A stretch of 64,000 bases of DNA from the NCBI GenBank assembly GCA_029641185.1, contig JAPWGK010000012.1, forward strand, positions 744,001-808,000, in the 5' to 3' direction. Source of the DNA: Pseudofabraea citricarpa. Its lineage: Eukaryota > Ascomycota > Leotiomycetes > Helotiales > Dermateaceae. Positions 52,098 through 61,650 of this stretch are shown here, piece after piece. Made by a program: the position numbers and the translations under genes. The notes below the pieces were generated by a model. That model searched no databases. It was not told where the DNA came from and was given only the letters and a program-made list of their open reading frames with translations. How positions within the stretch are numbered: the first letter of the stretch is position 1; each line of letters begins with the position of its first letter.

Positions 52098-54062
52098 CTA
52101 AATCATCTTTTCAAAATCAGGCGTCACGACAAATTTGCCCATAACCTGACCCATACCCATCGCCACGCCTTCGTCCATCCCTTGTCGCTCATCCACCACA
52201 ACAACCGTACTCAGAAATGTTGATTCCACTCCTCGCCCAACAACCAAACTCGTTCCACCCCAGCTAAGCTCGACCTTCCCACTCTCCCTAACGATCAGTT
52301 GTCCAATAAACCCTTCCTCACTGACAAGCTCCTCGGATTGACTAAGCACGTGATTGTCCTTGACTTCGCTCTTGATTTGCACCTCTTCTTCTTGACCTTC
52401 TAATTTTGTGAACAGGTTTTCCTTGGCGCTAGAACCAATCACTTCGACTTCATCACCAGCATTATCGGGATGGCAAAGTGGTGGAAGTATGGGGGGGAAC
52501 TGAAAGAGATACAGCCGGCCCTCCTTCTTATCGACTTGGCTCCCCTCTCCTGTTTCCATGTCGACATCTCCATCTTTGTCCCTTATTGCAGCAGTTTGTA
52601 GCCCTCCGAGTTCATTCGCCAGGATAGCAACATCCTCGAGGTGACGCTCATACTCCGCCTTATCCTCCTCCGTCTGAAGGACGGGCTTGACTGTTTTCTT
52701 CTTCTTTTTCGAGTGACTGCTCGATCTTGCCTTTTTCAACTTGGGCGAGATTGAATTTGCAGTGGCTAAGTCAGTTGACAGTACGCCAGTGCTGCGTTTG
52801 GACTCGGGCGACGGAATCGAGTCCAAGGCCATAGGCACATCAGATTCGAACTTGACCTTGACTTTGACGTCGTCTTCATCATTGAACACTCCTTTCCATT
52901 CTCGGTCGGGTAAGGTGGCTCCAAGGGGCGCGGATATATCGTCGTTATCAATCATGACTAGATCTTTGTCATCCTCGTCCTCTACAGCTGGACGATGAAC
53001 TGCCGAGTCTGTGTTAACCACTGCAACTCTCTCCTTGTGCTCATGTCGATCCAATCGTACTGGTCGAAGGCCCCCCTTGCTGGAGACTGCCTTCACTTTG
53101 ACTCTACTGATGTTTGTGATGGCAGCCTCATCGTCGTCCGAGACCAAGTTAATCCGCTCAATATCAATTCGTTCACCATCCTCATCACCGGGATAGTTCG
53201 GCTCATAGAATTCCTCCGCTCCTGCTTCACCTCTACGCCCATTGCCGCTTGATCCCCATGTAGATGTACCACCCTCGCTCTTGATACGATTGATCAAGCC
53301 TCCAGCTCCTCCTGGGCCACCGCCGCCACCACCTCCTCCTCCTCCACCACCACCAGATGATACAGCCGGGCCGCTAAATGCACCAAACCCACCCATAGAT
53401 ATTCTTTTGGCTGGAGTGAATGTCAGCTTAAGGTTGTGTAATGTAATATCATAGGCAAGGAATAACTTACTGTCATTAGGTGCCTCAGAGAATGGACCGA
53501 GTGGAGCATTTGTTCCCCTTGGTGGTAAGGTACCTCTTCCCATTGCATCGCCCCTTCCACGCCCACCTCGAGCACCCCTTCTTGTAGCCCTAGCTAAGCC
53601 TCTCTCCGCAAACTCCCTATCCCTTTTTGCTTTGTTTTCAGCGGCTTGCTTTAGTTTTTCGCGTTCCGAAAGATCTCTACGTATCATTTTTGGCTTAAAT
53701 TTGCTCTTTGCAGCAATAGCACTATCACCTCGACCCCTAGTGCTCGATACGTCCCGAGCAGCATTGCCTCTACCTCTAGAGTTTGATGATGATTGCGTTT
53801 CCGGACGGATAGGAGTTGGCGCTGGTGTTTCTGTAGGTATATCGACGGGGGACGAGTTCGGAGAAGGCTGGGCACTGGTATTATTCACGATCTGATTTTG
53901 AATAGGATTCCCTGACACTACCAGATTCCCTGGAGTATCTGCAATTGCTGTCTGATTCGATTGATCCTCGTTCGCTGCTGCTAGTTCTGCGACTGGCGTC
54001 TTTGCTCCTCGCCCGCGACCACCCCGCGCACCGCCCCGTCCTCGCGCTCCTTTGGGCGGCAT
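52098..54062 (-). CDS. RPC53: DNA-directed RNA polymerase III subunit RPC4 (Rpc53 homologue)
   Basis: Two exons, 54062-53471 and 53410-52098, give 634 residues. The start is MPPKGARGRGGARG; the frame stays open 104 codons further upstream, but that extension lacks family character. The N-terminus is RG-rich and basic, with KFKPKMIRRD typical of RPC4. A glycine run (12 Gly before PGG) and an acidic middle follow. The C-terminal RPC4 domain shows GRLYLFQFPPILPPL and GFIGQLIVRESGKVELSWGG. The family member works with Rpc37 in Pol III termination and reinitiation, in the nucleus. The 60-nt interval 53411-53470 (GTAAGT to CTCCAG with a CTGAC branch) is a multiple of three and has no stop, so retention would add 20 residues; I treat it as an intron. 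Confidence 0.9.
   Translation of the reverse strand: MPPKGARGRGGARGGRGRGAKTPVAELAAANEDQSNQTAIADTPGNLVVSGNPIQNQIVNNTSAQPSPNSSPVDIPTETPAPTPIRPETQSSSNSRGRGNAARDVSSTRGRGDSAIAAKSKFKPKMIRRDLSEREKLKQAAENKAKRDREFAERGLARATRRGARGGRGRGDAMGRGTLPPRGTNAPLGPFSEAPNDSKLFLAYDITLHNLKLTFTPAKRISMGGFGAFSGPAVSSGGGGGGGGGGGGGPGGAGGLINRIKSEGGTSTWGSSGNGRRGEAGAEEFYEPNYPGDEDGERIDIERINLVSDDDEAAITNISRVKVKAVSSKGGLRPVRLDRHEHKERVAVVNTDSAVHRPAVEDEDDKDLVMIDNDDISAPLGATLPDREWKGVFNDEDDVKVKVKFESDVPMALDSIPSPESKRSTGVLSTDLATANSISPKLKKARSSSHSKKKKKTVKPVLQTEEDKAEYERHLEDVAILANELGGLQTAAIRDKDGDVDMETGEGSQVDKKEGRLYLFQFPPILPPLCHPDNAGDEVEVIGSSAKENLFTKLEGQEEEVQIKSEVKDNHVLSQSEELVSEEGFIGQLIVRESGKVELSWGGTSLVVGRGVESTFLSTVVVVDERQGMDEGVAMGMGQVMGKFVVTPDFEKMI
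53411..53470 (-). other. In-frame, stop-free 60-nt intron of RPC4
   Basis: It has a perfect donor GTAAGT and acceptor CCAG and is 3n in length without a stop. Splicing gives ND-T-KRISMGG; retention would insert a hydrophobic LFLAYDITLHNLKLTF-like stretch unlike the rest of the protein. Confidence 0.75.
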
Positions 54063-54525
54063 ATTAGGCTCCCTCAGGTGGTAAAGAAGCTTTGTGAACA
54101 GTACATGAGCATATAAGGATGCCGATATCTGAGGTAGTCGATGCTTAAACAGCGGTGGTGTAGTTGTTATCACAACGGCTGAGGTGATGATTTGCTGGTT
54201 TGGTGGGGGACGTAAAAGAAAAGTTGACTCGACCTCAGCCTTGGGGTTGATAGCATCTGATTCGGCCGCTGCCTTTCTGCCCAGTAACGTTCCGTGTTCC
54301 GCCCTGTTATTGCCGACCACGTGATTGATCTCAGCCCTAAAGTGCGAGTAGACGTCACGGTACCATGTCTTCATTTATATCTACAAATGCCTGGATCTAC
54401 ATGAATTCCAGCACCGGACCTCATTGCCACCGCCGTTGTGTCACTAATCTACGTTCCAAGTCTGCGGGCTAACCCTTGTTTTCATTTTTACTTCGGCTTC
54501 TGTTCTACCTCGAGCCTTTCCCTCT
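54063..54525. promoter_or_regulatory. RPC4 upstream region with CACGTG site
   Basis: It lies upstream of RPC4 and downstream of the membrane protein gene. CACGTGATTG at 54318-54327 contains the bHLH core CACGTG, about 255 bases before the RPC4 start. Binding by a factor of the Cbf1/USF type is only an inference. Confidence 0.35.
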
Positions 54526-55753
54526 TCATCTAACGAGTGTGGATGTTGTTGAACCACCTGTCTTTGTCGTCGCCGAGAAGTCCTGCGGCAGGCCATCCAG
54601 CTGAAGCGAAGTCTCGCCCCCCATACTGGAAGCCAACAACTCCGTCTTAAAGAGTGCCATCAATGCAGGAGTGTTCAACAGAAGAATCCACACAAACTAC
54701 TTTGATCAGGATGCATGGCCATGGGTGGAGCTCACAAACTCACCTGCTCACGCCGGGCCCATGCTCCCTCGTCTCTTACGTCACCATTGTGCAAAAATTC
54801 CGCGAAGACAATGGTTGCCGAGGCAATGGTGAAGAAGCCACTAAAGATCATGGCTACAAGAAACATCTTGCTACAGTAGAGCTTAGCTTGGCTTTGATGC
54901 AGGCTTGCTCTCACCTACCGTGCAAGGGGCAAGTGTACTTCCCACAAGACCTTGAGCACTGGGATAGGAACCAAGAGGAGCGCTATATCAGACCTAACGA
55001 AAGCATCAACACAGTCCGAAACGCATCCGCTATGCTTACACCAAATGCGAGATATAAATACTCCATGGCACAATGGGTGCTGAGTTGCACTTTCCTGTTC
55101 GCCATTCTCGTCAGCTTCTTTCTTGGTTCTGGTACACGCCATCTGATACGCTGCTCACCACTTCCGACATTTTGAGACCTAAAGTGATCGGAGAAAGGCC
55201 TGCAATGACCGAGGATAATGCCCATGACCACAACAAAGCTGACAGCGATCAAGACGGCAGTAAACTGAAGGACGCGTCGTTGCTGCCACGCCTGTGTATA
55301 ACTAGACGAATGTCAGTTGTGCTTGATGGCTGCTTGACTCCCGCATACTTGAATGTGCTGTAATAGAAGAGCAACGAGGCCTTGGCACCGTATATGAAAA
55401 GAATGTAGATGACTTCGGATACGTAGCCATACAAACTGACTGTGTCCTTCAATGTCGTTATCTTGGCAAAGTCCAACTCGGGATGTCGAAGTTCGGCCAT
55501 AAATTGATGAAAAACATGTTCTCCCCATGGTCAGTGGTGGGCTCGCCTCATGGGGGGTCCACATACCTATAAGTGTTGCGAACGTACACTGAACACCGTA
55601 GAATGTGAGTATAAGTGCTGCGAAGTAGTCATGGCCCATTAACTTCGCGACGCCGACACTGTAGATTCTTGCAGCCAGGCGTGCGACTGTGAGCATCACT
55701 GCCAACCCAAACTGGATCCACAACTCCAGAACTGTCGCCGTCGAGCTCATCAT
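54526..55753 (-). CDS. SAT4/PTH11-type rhodopsin-like integral membrane protein
   Basis: Proposed exons on the minus strand: 55753-55567, 55520-55339, 55291-55179, 55094-55040, 54993-54919, 54870-54744 and 54696-54526. Membrane segments are clear (LWIQFGLAVMLTVARLAA, YFAALILTFYGVQCTF, VIYILFIYGAKASLLFYY, FTAVLIAVSFVVVMGI, IALLLVPIPVL, MFLVAMIFSGFFTIASA, FVWILLLNTPALMALF), seven in all, with the family's LLxxPIP signature. The protein ends TSTLVR. Fungal members include putative GPCR-like surface receptors; function here is unknown. One junction (55040 to 54993) does not keep frame with canonical GT-AG ends: exon 4 ends in phase 0 while exon 5 needs phase 2. Either the splice is unusual or there is a one-base frameshift that disables the gene. 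Confidence 0.7.
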
Positions 55754-56415
55754 GCAAATGTGCTGAGCTTGGAATTTGGTTCATGGCCAGGTACAAATAG
55801 ATGGCGAGGTCGTCAGCACAATTTAATCTATGCATTCAAGCTTACACCGCGTACCCGGATTCGGGGCTGGCGTGATGCTCCAGAGGGCTTGCTTTATCGA
55901 CATCTGGATTGGGACCAGACCAGTACAATCCGAAAGCGTTGGAACATTCTCGGCAGATAAACGATGATAAATAATAGCCTTTGCAAGGTGGCTCCGAAGA
56001 GGCTGCTTGCAGCCGCGAACACCCTAAAAAATTCCCTATGCTGGGCAAGCAACACCCAATCGGTGCCGTGACAGGCGCCACCAACAGCCGACAAGATCAG
56101 CTATCATTCTACTGCATGGCCCAGTTCTAGCATGTGATATGCTGGGAATTACAATCCATCCCTAGCTGAGGCGCCACCGAGGGCACTACCTACCTTAGGC
56201 ACTCCATCTTTCATTATTCAATGACCCATCCACCACTGCTGTTACTCAACCCTAGACGAAGATAAGAGCCAGCTGCAATGACTCGTAGGATACGTTATTG
56301 TTCTGAGTCTACTGTACCATGACAAAAGACCTCACCTCTCGGATATTTAGGTCTTGACGGGATGGGGTGCAGCCTCGACCGCAGTAACATGCGATACAAG
56401 GATGTACCTAAGTAG
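55754..56415. other. Intergenic, promoter side of membrane protein gene
   Basis: The open frames here are short and overlap on both strands. Nothing was recognised. Confidence 0.5.
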
Positions 56416-57000
56416 GTGGAACCTGATTCTAATGGTGATACATGTACCGGGTTGGGAGCTATGTACGTTCTGCAAGTATGTAATTATTATATCCCATTGA
56501 TATGTGATGCTTATAGCGTGCCACAGATTGCGTATGTTAATGATACACTGTACAACGGAGGCTCCTACTTTGCCAAATCCAGTATTCTTACTTTGTACTA
56601 TGATGTTGTCTTTATGGCATTCTCAAAGTTGAGGATAGCCTCATATAATGTTGCAATGTTTGTGGTGGCCTGTCAGCATGGCTTATATGTTACCTTGTGT
56701 GTGGACTCATTTCTTTTTTTACCTTTTAGCAGTAGTTGATTGGTAGGATTGTTAGGCTCTTATCTTAACCGCCACCACTAACAATGAACTGGTTGCTGAA
56801 GCCGGGTATTGTCAAGCCTCTGCATCGCAACAAATTGGCTATAGCAATTGGTGTTTGAATATGGGTGGTGCCATAGCCAGTAAATCTACCCCCAGACGCT
56901 CTGACTCCAGGAAACTACTGATAAAACCTAGGTTTCCATACTACTGTTCTTCATCCTTTAGCACGTGTCTCTAGCAGCGTCAGCTTTTGGGTCTCGTAGC
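56416..57000 (+). pseudogene. Possible relic of a second SAT4-like membrane gene
   Basis: The frame 56416-56739 reads YNGGSYFAKSSILTLYY, then a LRIASYN block and hydrophobic segments. This resembles the third and fourth membrane helices of SAT4 proteins (AKxSILLLYxRVF...). After a gap, an open stretch near 56775-56960 has CQASASQQIGYSNWCLNM, close to the Cys and Trp-x-x-Asn pattern that precedes the last helices. The N-terminal helices and the PIP motif are not visible and no full gene model could be built. It lies back to back with the gene at 54.5-55.8 kb. The similarity is by eye and modest. Confidence 0.35.
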
Positions 57001-57989
57001 GAGATTCTCATTGCGTATAGTCACCAAGGTTTACAGTTCTCAACATGAATTTCCTCACTCAACGTTGCTTCCGTATGTTTGCATTCCCTAATATCCACAT
57101 GGAAAGATAGAACTAGATATCCCTTTAGGATCTGCTATTCTGCATGGACATCGACATGTCACTAATTGTTGTTAGAACCCTCCTGCCAAACCCATTATTT
57201 AGAAGAAGCAACTGGACTCTCCAGCACTCAAAACTCAGCTGATCAGTAAAAGACCACTTCAACTATTCAGCAAAGTAGGGAAGAGGAAAGACTTACAAAC
57301 TAAAGAATTTCTGACAGAAATGGTGGGGCTGGTCAGGCTCAATCGTCAATACGCAATGACTCCTTTTTCGTCAGGTCGCCAGTGTTCTACCTATTGTATA
57401 CGCTTAAGCCTGTGCTGTACAGGATCAAAAGTTCACGGGAAATATTCCTATACTTCTAAATGTGGCTACCGAGAAATGTAGCCTCTAAGAATGGCTTACG
57501 TTTGAAAGGACAGTTTTTTCTTCTTAGTTGGTAGCTTTATGCACATCTAGAGCTCAGATCTACACGTCAGAAGCATTTGTTGAGCGGTCTTTCCCATCTC
57601 ATCATAACACGAGAATCAATATGTCCCCATGGCCCGCTCTCTATATGTTTCTTTAAGCAATGTGCGAGTGTGGGTGTTACGGCTTGCATAAGCAATTAAG
57701 GAACCCCTCGCTTAGGTATAGGGAAGTTGCCATCATTGTCTAGGTACCAACCTACCTATGCTTCCTGCCTTTACTCTTCATCCATCTCGTCATCACCACA
57801 CTGGAGGGCAATCGCCATGTCTCCCACAACTTCCTTGTTGAAAGAGTACTGTTGCTAGCGCTGAAGGCCATATAAATACTTCTCTTTCCTGCCGTTTCTT
57901 CGCCTCTTTCTCTCTTTTCTCTTCGTCCGCCTTCATCCACAATCTCACTCTACCCATTGCTCTTCCCACACAAACACACATTTCTCATC
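57001..57989. other. Intergenic, upstream of repeat-rich gene
   Basis: About 1 kb with no supported frame. The last 150 bases are C/T-rich (TTTCTCTCTTTTCTCTTCG at 57906-57924), a common pattern just before fungal transcription starts. Confidence 0.55.
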
Positions 57990-60131
57990 ATGAATCGCTT
58001 CCAGCGCTCTTCATCTTCCCTTTACACGACGGCTTCGCGCCGAGGGTATCAAGTCCCTCTCGACAATCGAGTGCATCCCGTCTACCTTTCGCGACCGGAC
58101 CCAAGCACCTCGCGTTGCCCTTCAACGCGCCCTCTCGCAGCCATCGACAATCCTTCCACTCCTCCCTCGTCGTCTCACCCATGGTCTAGCCAACCATTGG
58201 ACTCTCAAGACACACACAGGGATCAGGGCAAGGTGGTTGCAGAGCTTGATCGTTCTCGCTCCCCCTTTAGCATGAGTTCTTTCGATATTTTCTCCAAACC
58301 CTTCACCCCCTACTTCTCCCCTATCCCTCGTGGCAAGCTGCCACCTGTAGTATCTCCTTGTACTTCGAGCAATTTCTTCCCAGACGACGCATCAGGAAGC
58401 CTGTGTGTCAGCGTGCCAGATCAAGTTGAATTTGATGCCGCTTCGCCCGATGCTTCTTTGTCTAGTGCTTCACTTTGCTCTCTTGAACGTGCTTTAAACT
58501 TACAATGTGCAGTTTCTCGAAAGGATGCCCCTCCACAGCTTCTGGATGATGGAGTTACCTGGCCACCCCCACCTGGATGGTACGATAGCTCCTCGCGGGA
58601 CTACGACTCCTCGGAAGAACCAGCTTCTCTGTTGGTTGATCAGACCTCATCTTCTCAGGATGATTATGATTCCTCGGACCAGTTGTTGGACCCGGAACCC
58701 CAGTTACCCACGGTCCCTCAGGTTTCCCAGGCTTCCAAGGTTTCCCAGGCCTCCAAGGTTTCCCAGGCCTCCAAGGTTTCCCAGGCCTCCAAGGTTTCCC
58801 AGGCCACCCAGTTATATCAAACCCTCCTAGATCAGGTCAAATCAAACAAGCGTTCTTATGGCAACTCCCGCTTTGCTCCATCCATTCCATCTTCCCAGGC
58901 TTCTTCGGTTTCTGTCGTTTCTTCTGGGCCAGTTAGGATTGTGTCAAATAACTCATCACCACCTCTGGTTTCTCGAGATCCTTCTCCAACACCTGGCCCT
59001 CCAGTGTCTTCAGATGTCTTCTCCAAGCGTAGAGTTGTACGGATCAATCCATTACGACCTCGGGTTCCTCTCCTTCATAAAACCCTTGTTCCTGTTATAT
59101 CTTCTGGCCATTCCATTCCTTCTTCCACGGCTAGTCGAGCTCCTCTCTTAAAACCACTTCCGGTTCCTCGCTGGCTGGATAAATGGAGGGGGTTTGAAAA
59201 CGATCCACCTTTGGTTCTTCCGGCACCTGCTTCTTCTATATCTGGTCATGGTCAGTCAAATCCTTCTTCTACGGCTATCCAGGCTCCTCTTTTGGCACCA
59301 ATTCCGGTTCCTCGCTGGCTGGATAAATGGAGGGGGTTTGAAAACGATCCACCTTTGGTTCTTCCGGCATCTGCTTCCGACTCTGGCCCTCTCATTGATT
59401 CTCCTAAGTCTTCTGCCTCTCCTGTACCTTCTGGTTCTATGGTTCACTCACCTGGGTCTTCTGGTCCTTATTTTCCTTCGCCGGCATCCAGTCTTGGTCC
59501 AGTTATTCCTTCAACAGTCAGACCCCCTCCTCGCTGGCTAGACAAATGGAAAGGCTTTAACGATCCACCCTCGATTCTTTTTGGCCCTGCTCCCATCTCT
59601 GGCCCTGCTCCCATCTCTGGCCCTGCTCCTATCTCTGGCCCTGCTCCTATCTCTGGCCCTGCTCCCATCTCTGGCCGAGTCACTCTTTCCCGCAAGACTT
59701 CCCCAGGGCTCAAAGTTACTTCAGGACCCCAGGAATCTTCCAAGACCACCTTCATCAAGACGAAGGGAGGTATTCTCCGGATTACCAGGAGACCAGGAGC
59801 CGTCAAACCACCAGTCAAGGCCCCGGTACGTCCAAAGGCTCCCATTCCCACATCCACTCCTACGAAGGCCACTCCTTCGGATCCAGGTTCTGAGCCTGAT
59901 ATCTCGGTTTCTGAAGTTATCAGGCGGTGGGTCCCCTATATTAAATTCTTTGATGCTTCTACTGAGGCGATTGATTCTGCTGATGGTGACAGGTCTCGGG
60001 CGATGCCTGGATCGTGGCCAGATGAGGATTCTGAGACTCCGATCTCGTCTCTTACCGGTTCCTGGAGTGGTATTCTGGGTGGGGTGGCGGCTGTTTCGGT
60101 GGCGGCATATGCTGCTACTTGGTTCTTCTGA
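57990..60131 (+). CDS. Ser/Pro-rich repeat protein with C-terminal membrane anchor, unknown function
   Basis: A single exon of 713 residues from MNRFQRSSSSLY; an in-frame Met 11 codons earlier is less likely. Most of the chain is Ser/Pro-rich and probably disordered. It carries three repeat types: VSQASK about five times (58723-58808); PRWLDKWRGFENDPPLVLP twice almost identically plus a third diverged copy (59158-59225, 59302-59369, 59527-59572); and GPAPIS five times (59583-59672). The C-terminal part has a more structured stretch with SVSEVIRRWVPYIKFFDAS, and the protein ends in a hydrophobic segment (ILGGVAAVSVAAYAATWFF). That ending and the absence of a signal peptide suggest a tail anchor in an organelle membrane. 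I recognise no family. Other frames stay open here only because of the repetitive codon content. Confidence 0.8.
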   Translation: MNRFQRSSSSLYTTASRRGYQVPLDNRVHPVYLSRPDPSTSRCPSTRPLAAIDNPSTPPSSSHPWSSQPLDSQDTHRDQGKVVAELDRSRSPFSMSSFDIFSKPFTPYFSPIPRGKLPPVVSPCTSSNFFPDDASGSLCVSVPDQVEFDAASPDASLSSASLCSLERALNLQCAVSRKDAPPQLLDDGVTWPPPPGWYDSSSRDYDSSEEPASLLVDQTSSSQDDYDSSDQLLDPEPQLPTVPQVSQASKVSQASKVSQASKVSQASKVSQATQLYQTLLDQVKSNKRSYGNSRFAPSIPSSQASSVSVVSSGPVRIVSNNSSPPLVSRDPSPTPGPPVSSDVFSKRRVVRINPLRPRVPLLHKTLVPVISSGHSIPSSTASRAPLLKPLPVPRWLDKWRGFENDPPLVLPAPASSISGHGQSNPSSTAIQAPLLAPIPVPRWLDKWRGFENDPPLVLPASASDSGPLIDSPKSSASPVPSGSMVHSPGSSGPYFPSPASSLGPVIPSTVRPPPRWLDKWKGFNDPPSILFGPAPISGPAPISGPAPISGPAPISGPAPISGRVTLSRKTSPGLKVTSGPQESSKTTFIKTKGGILRITRRPGAVKPPVKAPVRPKAPIPTSTPTKATPSDPGSEPDISVSEVIRRWVPYIKFFDASTEAIDSADGDRSRAMPGSWPDEDSETPISSLTGSWSGILGGVAAVSVAAYAATWFF
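58723..58808 (+). repeat. 18-bp coding tandem repeat (VSQASK units)
   Basis: GTTTCCCAGGCCTCCAAG repeats about five times. The first copy differs by one base and the last is altered to encode QATQ. The 3n unit preserves the frame. Confidence 0.92.
59110..59376 (+). repeat. 144-bp coding tandem duplication (WLDKW repeat)
   Basis: Two copies 144 bp apart share about 68 identical bases around the WLDKWRGFENDPP segment. The flanking SSTA...APLL segment is also duplicated with changes. A third, older copy starts near 59527. Confidence 0.85.
59583..59672 (+). repeat. 18-bp coding tandem repeat (GPAPIS x5)
   Basis: Five head-to-tail copies of GGCCCTGCTCC(C/T)ATCTCT. Only C/T third-position changes separate them, so the expansion is recent or under homogenisation. 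Confidence 0.95.
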
Positions 60132-61200
60132 GGTATTGTATCATCAGTGTTCTTCCCTTCCTCTTTACAAAAAAAAAAAAAAAATCATAAAAACAGGCCC
60201 GATGGCTGGCTACCATCGGGTAACAAAAACAATCACCAAAAAAGCGTAAAATCGCACCAATATATAACACACTGCACACATAGTTGCAACCAAGTTTGTT
60301 TGTTTGTTTGTTTGTTTTCTGCGTTTCGATTGGCAGTTTGCCTTTAGTTGACATCTATATTCCTTGCCACATACTTATTCCTTGCCACATATTTAACCCC
60401 TTTTTTGTGTGCTAACTGTTGGTGTTAGTTAAGTTCAAACAACTCCTTGTTAAGTCCCTACTCCGAGTTTTACTAACGTGTTACTACAGGTTGCCCAACA
60501 CGAGTCTGGCCTTCACGTGGCGTTGGGTGTCAGTACTCAACGGATCTTCCGTTGAGGAAACCAACAGACTCATTAGTTTAGATATAGGTAGTTGAATGAT
60601 GAATAAACTATACTATTAGAATTAAATCCGCTATCTGGTGAAGGACCTTCAGAGTAACTATCCAAACCCACAGCAAAATAACAGTAATAACAACAATGTT
60701 ATTTAGATCACCCCTTGGATGAGGACCTCTTCTATATTCTTACGTTCTGAGGTTTTTTGTACCTTTAACTGTCCTGGACTTATCTTCTCGCTAACCAACC
60801 CAATTTTATAATGTAAATGCGTACTCTGTCTTGGGGCTTTCTAATAGATTCTTAATCGCATAAGGCGGCAATGCAAGTGTACCGCCTTGGTACCTAGATA
60901 TACTCTCTATGAATACTTTATAGCAGGCACAGAAATGCTGTGCGTGAATAGTATTATTGTTTGCTGCTGTCAGGTTAAACAGATTTAAGTGGGAGATCAG
61001 AAGTGGGAAAGTCTGACCTTATTAGTAAATTAGCAACACAATTTATTTGAGATGCACCTTAAGTGAATCTATCCCAAATAGCAGCCAATAGCTCTTGGAA
61101 GTACCCCAAATCCAAACTCAAACCTCTTGCCAAGCTCAGGTCGATGATATCTCAAAGGATATAGTGTTAATTCAGGGTGCAGAACTAAACAAGTTATCCG
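60132..61200. other. Intergenic with 3' flank repeats and a possible solo LTR
   Basis: It holds an A-run (60169-60184), a perfect 8-bp hairpin (60198-60220), a TTTG microsatellite (60295-60317), a duplicated TTCCTTGCCACATA (near 60360-60391) and a 9-bp hairpin (60536-60556). A stretch from about 60417 (TGTTGGTGTTAG) to 60695 (AATAACAACA) has TGTTG...CAACA ends like a solo LTR. No target duplication is visible, so that identification is weak. Confidence 0.4.
60198..60220. other. Perfect hairpin downstream of repeat-rich gene
   Basis: CCCGATGG, loop CTGGCTA, CCATCGGG. It stands about 70 bases after the stop codon and just after an A-run, so it would lie in the 3' untranslated region or at the transcript end. 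Confidence 0.6.
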
Positions 61201-61209
61201 ACAAAGCAG

Positions 61210-61650
61210 CCTGAGATATATAGTCAAGTTATATAAAAAACAAGATATAAATTAGCTTAATATTAGTATTATCTTATCCAAAGTATATTCGATATTATAA
61301 CGGTTCTTAATTTTCTATAATAATAGGATTAAAATTAATAGTTAATTACTTAAATAATACCCTAAGCTACTTGAACTTACCTAGGTACTTATATAATACC
61401 TATAAGGTACTATAAGTATTATAACCCGAAGCGTAGCGTTAAGAAATTAGTATAAAGTTAAATATTTATATAAGATAAAATAGTAATTTCTAGGAGACTT
61501 ATTAGCTTATATATTTTATAAAATTAATTTAACTAAATATAGCTTTATTATAACTAGCGGTAATAAAGGATCGATAATTATTCTATTAGTTATAGCAATT
61601 ATATTATGTAATAATATTTAAATTAAGATAAAGTTTTTTTTTTTTTTCAC
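61210..61650. repeat. Small RIP-mutated patch
   Basis: About 400 bases nearly free of CpA and TpG, with TATAAG/CTTATA-type words, sit inside otherwise normal sequence. Both edges are abrupt. It is probably a short transposon remnant or solo LTR that was RIP-mutated. No matching copy was recognised in the window. Confidence 0.65.

Noticed and set aside
54063..54374. N-terminal extension of RPC4 to the Met at 54374
   Set aside because: The frame is open by chance. The protein character starts at MPPKGARGRGG and the extension includes what looks like promoter sequence with CACGTG.
59581..60249. 222-codon overlapping frame and other alternate frames in the repeat-rich gene
   Set aside because: They are by-products of repetitive Pro/Ser/Leu-type codons and 3n repeats; the main frame has the start context, the 713-residue length and a plausible membrane anchor.
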